Assembly: GCF_048551375.1 (NCBI RefSeq)
Contig: NZ_JBLYZJ010000017.1
Span: 1 to 46,025, forward strand
From: Faucicola sp048551375
GTDB taxonomy: Bacteria; Pseudomonadota; Gammaproteobacteria; Pseudomonadales; Moraxellaceae
Length of the DNA stretch: 46,025 nucleotides
Reading direction: 5' to 3'
Below, in pieces: positions 42,608-46,025 of this stretch. Position numbers and translations under genes: made by a program. Under the pieces are notes generated by a model. It did no database searches and was not told the DNA's origin. It worked only from the letters and a program-made list of their open reading frames with translations. Within the stretch, counting starts at the first letter, position 1; every line of letters starts with the position of its first letter.

Positions 42608-43951
42608 TTACCAGTCACCGCCTGCCCCACCACCGCCGAAGCCACCACCGCCACCGCTAAAACCGCCCCCACCGAAGCCACCGCCTCCGCCAAAGCCTCC
42701 ACCGCCACCCATCGGTGGCAAGAAAACAATGCCCCCACCACCGCCTCGACCACCACGGTTATTGCTACCGCCTCGACCGAGCAGAATGACAAATAAAATC
42801 ACCGCAATTAGCAAACTGGCAAAAAATCCTGCCCCCAACAGTGTACCGCCAACCAACACGCCCCCTGCAGTCACGACCGACCCTAAAAAACGCCCTAGCA
42901 TCCCAGTCAACATCGTTCCCAACACAAAACCAAAAATCGCCAACGCAATCGGCGAGATACCGCCAATGTCTTGTTGGGTTTGTTGCTGGGCATCGGCTTG
43001 CTTTAAGACCGTGGGGTCAGTGGTGAGGCGTTCTTCAATGCGGTTAATCCCTGCATTGATACCGCCTGCATAGTCACCTTGCTGAAAATAAGGACGAATA
43101 TCCTCACTAATAATCCGTTTGGTAATGGCATCAGGAAGCGTCCCCTCTAGCCCATAACCAGTGAGAATATACATTTTGCGGTCATTAATCGCCATGACCA
43201 TCAGCAAGCCGTTATCGGTGTCTTTATTGCCCAGTTGCCATTTATCCGCCACTTGCATAGCATACTGAAAAATATCTTGCCCATTGGTGGTCGGCACAAG
43301 CACCACTGCCATTTGAGCCAAACCACGTTGGTGAATACCACGCAATTTCTGCTCAAGGGCTTGCTTATCACTGGGCGATAATACCCTTGCTTCGTCAATC
43401 ACTGGATTATTAAGAATCAGTTTATCCGCAGAAACAGGGGCTTGGGTGGATTGGCGTGGGGTGGTGGTTGCTGTGGAATTGGCATTGGCAGAATTGCTTG
43501 ATGTGCCATTGGCTGACCCATTGGCATTGGCTGAGTTGGCAGATGCGTTGGGAAATAAGGCATCATTGCCGAGCGTATCTCGAATGGCTTCATTGCCCAA
43601 TACCGCATCATTAACGGCTTCGTTTTGTTGTCCAACTTTGGAAATCGCCACCATATCCTCAACGGTGGTTGAGGTCACGGCTTGGTTTTTGCTAGTCGCA
43701 GAATTGGTAGAATTGACCGTAGCCGTGGCAGTTGCGTTGGCGTGGTTAGCAGTCGCTTGGTGGGCGGTGGCGGTTTCTGCCCATACAGTAGGCGACAGCA
43801 TGGGCATGGGCAATGCCATTGCCATAGACAGCATCAGTGAGTTGCGTAACTTGGAAAGCGGTCGTTTTTCCGAGCCAACTAAAGCGGTTGAATTTGCCTG
43901 TGCCTTTAAATATCCCACCAATGATTCCTTAAAATGGCTAAATTTTTCCAA
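42608..43951 (-). CDS. TPM-domain membrane protein, YgcG-like
   Basis: The 447-residue protein has an exported N-terminus (LSMAMALPMPMLSPTVWAET). Then comes a low-complexity Ala/Asn/Ser/Thr linker (about 60-165), and a TPM domain (about 175-310) with PVIDEARVLSPSDKQALEQK, LAQMAVVLVPTTNGQDIF and DNGLLMVMAINDRKMYI. Next are hydrophobic segments (about 330-395). The C-terminus is glycine-rich, GGGGFGGGGGFGGGGFSGGG, ending GAGGDW, as in YgcG. The likely role is at the inner membrane with the TPM domain outside. It is co-transcribed with lemA. Its first 36 residues are basic and of unclear function; a shorter start is possible. Confidence 0.88.
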   Translation of the reverse strand: MEKFSHFKESLVGYLKAQANSTALVGSEKRPLSKLRNSLMLSMAMALPMPMLSPTVWAETATAHQATANHANATATATVNSTNSATSKNQAVTSTTVEDMVAISKVGQQNEAVNDAVLGNEAIRDTLGNDALFPNASANSANANGSANGTSSNSANANSTATTTPRQSTQAPVSADKLILNNPVIDEARVLSPSDKQALEQKLRGIHQRGLAQMAVVLVPTTNGQDIFQYAMQVADKWQLGNKDTDNGLLMVMAINDRKMYILTGYGLEGTLPDAITKRIISEDIRPYFQQGDYAGGINAGINRIEERLTTDPTVLKQADAQQQTQQDIGGISPIALAIFGFVLGTMLTGMLGRFLGSVVTAGGVLVGGTLLGAGFFASLLIAVILFVILLGRGGSNNRGGRGGGGGIVFLPPMGGGGGFGGGGGFGGGGFSGGGGGFGGGGAGGDW

Positions 43952-43992
43952 TGACTTGATGAATTAAATCAGAAATAATAGTTCGAGGGCTT

Positions 43993-44065
43993 GGGCGTAT
44001 GCAATACGCCCCTACAGACATTATTTCTTTAAAATTCAAAAAGTAGGGGCTTATTGAATAAGCCC
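43993..44065. repeat. Pair of family A hairpins, tails inward
   Basis: Copy one (43993-44015) has GGGCGTAT / ATACGCCC with CTAC on the right. Copy two (44043-44065) has GTAG with GGGCTTAT / ATAAGCCC. The tails face each other, opposite to the pairs at 5451 and 20869. The pair lies between lemA and the larger TPM gene, inside the operon. Confidence 0.8.
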
Positions 44066-44092
44066 AACTTGATGTGTTTAATACGATTAGGC

Positions 44093-44827
44093 TTAATTCG
44101 CTGTTGCATTAGCGGTGTTACCAACAGGTTGTCCACCTGCATTGGCGGTATTTGGATTAGCGACAACTGGCTGACCGCCTGCATTAGGCTGTGCGGTGGC
44201 TGTACCTGTGTTGGCAGTGCCTGTGTTGTTGCCAAAGTCCACGGTTGGAGCGGTTGAAATTTGGGCTTCGTTTGCCACGGTAAAGTTAGGGCGTGTGTGC
44301 ATACCAAAGACTTTGGCGGTTAAGTTGGTTGGGAATTGACGCACGGTGGTATTGTAGCCTTGTACGTCTTGGATATAGCGACCACGAGCCACGGTGATGC
44401 GGTTTTCTGTGCCTTCAAGCTGGGCTTGTAGTTCTTGGAACTGACGGTCAGCTTTAAGGTCTGGATAACGCTCTGACACTGCCATCAAACGTGATAACGC
44501 ACCGCTTAATTGGTCTTGGGCTTGTTGGTATTTTTTGAAGGTTTCTGGGTCATTTAGCACTTCTGGGGTGACTTGAATGGTCGTGGCTTGCGAGCGTGCT
44601 TGGGTGACTTGGGTCAAGGTGGCTTGTTCGTGTTGGGCATATTGTCCGACAACTTTCACAAGGTTTGGAATCAAGTCGGCACGGCGTTGGTATTGGTTGA
44701 TAACTTCTGACCATGAGGCGTTGATTTGTTCGTCTTGTGCTTGCATGGTGTTGTAACCACAGCCTGTGAGGCTGGTAGAGCCGATAATAACTGCGGTGGC
44801 TAATACGAGATTTTTCATGCTTTTCAT
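44093..44827 (-). CDS. lemA: LemA-family protein
   Basis: LemA-type proteins are small membrane-associated helical proteins of unsettled function. The 244-residue product has an N-terminal signal with the lipobox LTGC (Cys23), so it may be a lipoprotein. The LemA core follows: YNTMQAQDEQINASWSEVIN, RRADLIPNLVKVVGQYAQHE and RLMAVSERYPDLKADRQFQE. The C-terminus is a low-complexity Asn/Thr/Ala/Gly tail. The start could be at 44827 or at Met4 (44818). It is the first gene of a LemA-TPM operon with a predicted promoter at 44879-44907. Confidence 0.9.
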   Translation of the reverse strand: MKSMKNLVLATAVIIGSTSLTGCGYNTMQAQDEQINASWSEVINQYQRRADLIPNLVKVVGQYAQHEQATLTQVTQARSQATTIQVTPEVLNDPETFKKYQQAQDQLSGALSRLMAVSERYPDLKADRQFQELQAQLEGTENRITVARGRYIQDVQGYNTTVRQFPTNLTAKVFGMHTRPNFTVANEAQISTAPTVDFGNNTGTANTGTATAQPNAGGQPVVANPNTANAGGQPVGNTANATAN

Positions 44828-44878
44828 AATACTTCCTCAAAAATAAGTTAGTCAGCTAAGAGCTTTGCTTTTGAGGGA

Positions 44879-44907
44879 ATTATGAGGATATCTTGGGGGC
44901 TTGTAAA
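44879..44907 (-). promoter_or_regulatory. Predicted promoter of the lemA operon
   Basis: On the minus strand TTTACA and CATAAT are separated by 17 bases, about 52 bases before the lemA ATG. Motif match only. Confidence 0.5.
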
Positions 44908-44957
44908 TTAAATTTTTGTATAGGGGTGTATGGTTTTGTATCTTTTATCAATCATTG

Positions 44958-44989
44958 AAAAAGCCAATGTTGTTTAACATTGGCTTTTT
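44958..44989. terminator. Terminator of the nitroreductase-type gene
   Basis: A 14-base perfect stem AAAAAGCCAATGTT / AACATTGGCTTTTT with loop GTTT lies 60 bases beyond the stop of the minus-strand gene and is flanked by A and T runs. It can act on both strands. Confidence 0.85.
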
Positions 44990-45049
44990 GTGTCGGTTTG
45001 TTGGTTGATGGGGGTATTTTTAACAAACTCCCATTATTTCCCAAACCCT

Positions 45050-45670
45050 TTATTTGCCAAAAACAGCCAAACGTTTTTCGATTGGTTCAAAGGCTTTTTC
45101 GCCAGCAGGGGCAACAATGCCACCAAATACCATTTGGGCAATCAGTTTATAGTCAGCATCCACGCCCCACGCTTGGGCAACAGGTTGCTCGACTAGGTTG
45201 CTGTAATGTTGTAAGTTTGCACCGATATTTAGTGAAGCCAACGCATTCCAAATCACGTATTGGTGCATGGCGTTGCTGTGTTCTGCCCAAATTGGGAAGT
45301 TGTCGGCATACGCTGAGAAGTTTTCTTGTAAGCCTTTGATAACTTTGGTATCTTCGTAGAACAAAATCGTGCCTGCCCCTGCTTTAAACATTGCCATTTT
45401 GTCGGCAGTGGCTTTAAATTTTTCTTCGTCATTGACCATATTACGCAAGATATCGCTGGTCATGTCCCACAATTTTTCGTGGTCTTGACCAAACAACACG
45501 ACAATGCGAGTCGATTGTGAGTTAAATGATGATGGGGTGTGTAAAATGGCATGTTCGACCAGTTTGACCACTTCGTCATTTGATACAGGTAGTTGGTTGT
45601 TAAGGGCATAAATCGAACGGCGAGTTTCTGCAACTTGTTGTAGGGTCGATAGTGCATTTGATTGTGTCAT
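45050..45670 (-). CDS. Nitroreductase-family oxidoreductase
   Basis: The 206-residue protein is of the FMN-dependent nitroreductase family, in a short form. Family features are the N-terminal RRSIYALNNQLPVSNDEVVK, TPSSFNSQSTRIVVL (FMN-contact region), and the C-terminal NIGANLQHYSN with VFGGIVAPAGEKAF. It resembles the family's uncharacterised oxidoreductase group that acts on nitro compounds or quinones with NAD(P)H. The physiological substrate is unknown. It is a single gene with its own terminator. Confidence 0.88.
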   Translation of the reverse strand: MTQSNALSTLQQVAETRRSIYALNNQLPVSNDEVVKLVEHAILHTPSSFNSQSTRIVVLFGQDHEKLWDMTSDILRNMVNDEEKFKATADKMAMFKAGAGTILFYEDTKVIKGLQENFSAYADNFPIWAEHSNAMHQYVIWNALASLNIGANLQHYSNLVEQPVAQAWGVDADYKLIAQMVFGGIVAPAGEKAFEPIEKRLAVFGK

Positions 45671-45951
45671 GGTAATTCCTTGATAATTATGAAATGAGAG
45701 TTAAATTGAAATATAGATTGTGGTATAACATTAAATAATAAGGTATGGCTGGATTGACATTGATTGCATGGTGTTATCATAACGGATTGGCGGTCGAATA
45801 ACCGTTTCTTTTTGTAATTATTTTTTAATAATTTATTTCAATATTAAAGTTTAAATTAAATATTTAATTGGGTTAAATTATTTATTATTGGGGTTTTTAA
45901 CACAAAAACTCTTACTTTTGGATAGCAATTTATCAAATTTTATCTTTATAA

Positions 45952-46025
45952 GGCTTACGCAAAAATGCCATTTGTAGGTTGGGTGGAAGAATGACACCCA
46001 ACATAAACCATTGAAATTGTTGGGT
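45952..46025. repeat. Family C dispersed repeat, cut by the window edge
   Basis: GGCTTACGCAAAAA is followed by the hairpin GTTGGGTG / CACCCAAC (45978-45985 with 45995-46002). It ends at the window edge with GTTGGGT. It aligns with 37348-37443. The arm end differs from the hairpin of the other copy but stays self-complementary. The 355-base stretch 45671-46025 otherwise contains no gene. Confidence 0.6.

Noticed and set aside
42589..42792. A Val/Ala-rich frame overlapping the glycine-rich end of the larger TPM gene
   Set aside because: It is produced by the GC-rich Gly-codon repeat in another frame, not by an independent gene.
43446..43967. A 173-codon plus-strand frame antisense to the TPM-domain protein
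   Set aside because: It is the shadow of the low-complexity Ala/Asn/Ser/Thr linker; composition is repetitive and no domain is visible.
212..44065. Repeats considered as a CRISPR array
   Set aside because: Copies are dispersed over 44 kb, differ in orientation, and have no regular spacers or cas genes.

Overview
The window looks like chromosome of a gammaproteobacterium of the Moraxellaceae, most likely a Moraxella of the M. osloensis kind. This is an inference from protein flavour (GlyQ/GlyS, S2/EF-Ts, XerD, RlmA, BioB/BioF), moderate-to-low GC, and many short GTAG-tailed hairpin repeats between genes. No rRNA, tRNA, CRISPR array or complete transposase was seen.

Layout. 1-5.4 kb: housekeeping genes (map divergent from msrB, then rpsB and tsf, ending at a strong bidirectional terminator shared with convergent metY). 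5.6-8.3 kb: a membrane CheA-like Hpt/ATPase kinase and a single-domain CheY-like regulator. 8.5-17.0 kb: the glycyl-tRNA synthetase genes glyQ and glyS, normally adjacent, are here split by about 5.5 kb of AT-rich accessory DNA encoding an McrB-like AAA+ ATPase, a DUF2357/PD-(D/E)XK nuclease with C-terminal cysteine clusters, a truncated RhuM-type HTH protein and a Schlafen-like AlbA_2 protein. All six genes lie on one strand with overlaps or gaps of at most 26 nt. 17.3-25.5 kb: a membrane protein, an SCP2-domain protein with a LEA-like helical tail, bioB, a nonsense-interrupted secreted protein, a DUF3298 protein, bioF, an M48 lipoprotein protease, a BolA protein, a SirB protein and a lipoprotein.

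25.8-36.6 kb: a leucine/isovalerate (liu) degradation operon: acyl-CoA synthetase, liuB, liuC, liuD, liuE and liuA. Small accessory ORFs are interspersed: a duplicated DUF7336-like protein, a lipoprotein, an AT-rich protein with an HhH-GPD-like motif and an antitoxin-tail remnant. LiuD is biotin-dependent, so bioB and bioF serve the same pathway. 36.6-38.2 kb: ccmB and ccmA without the rest of the ccm operon. 38.3-41.5 kb: a YbjN-like protein, xerD, rlmA and an unknown protein. 41.7-44.8 kb: a lemA / TPM-domain / 47-codon ORF / TPM-domain operon. 45.0-45.7 kb: a nitroreductase-family protein.

The most promising system is the McrBC-like cassette inside the glyQS transcription unit. Next in interest are the AT-rich HhH-GPD-like/antitoxin islet in the liu operon, the SCP2-LEA-like fusion, the CheW-less CheA-like kinase, and a hairpin repeat family whose arms covary between copies.
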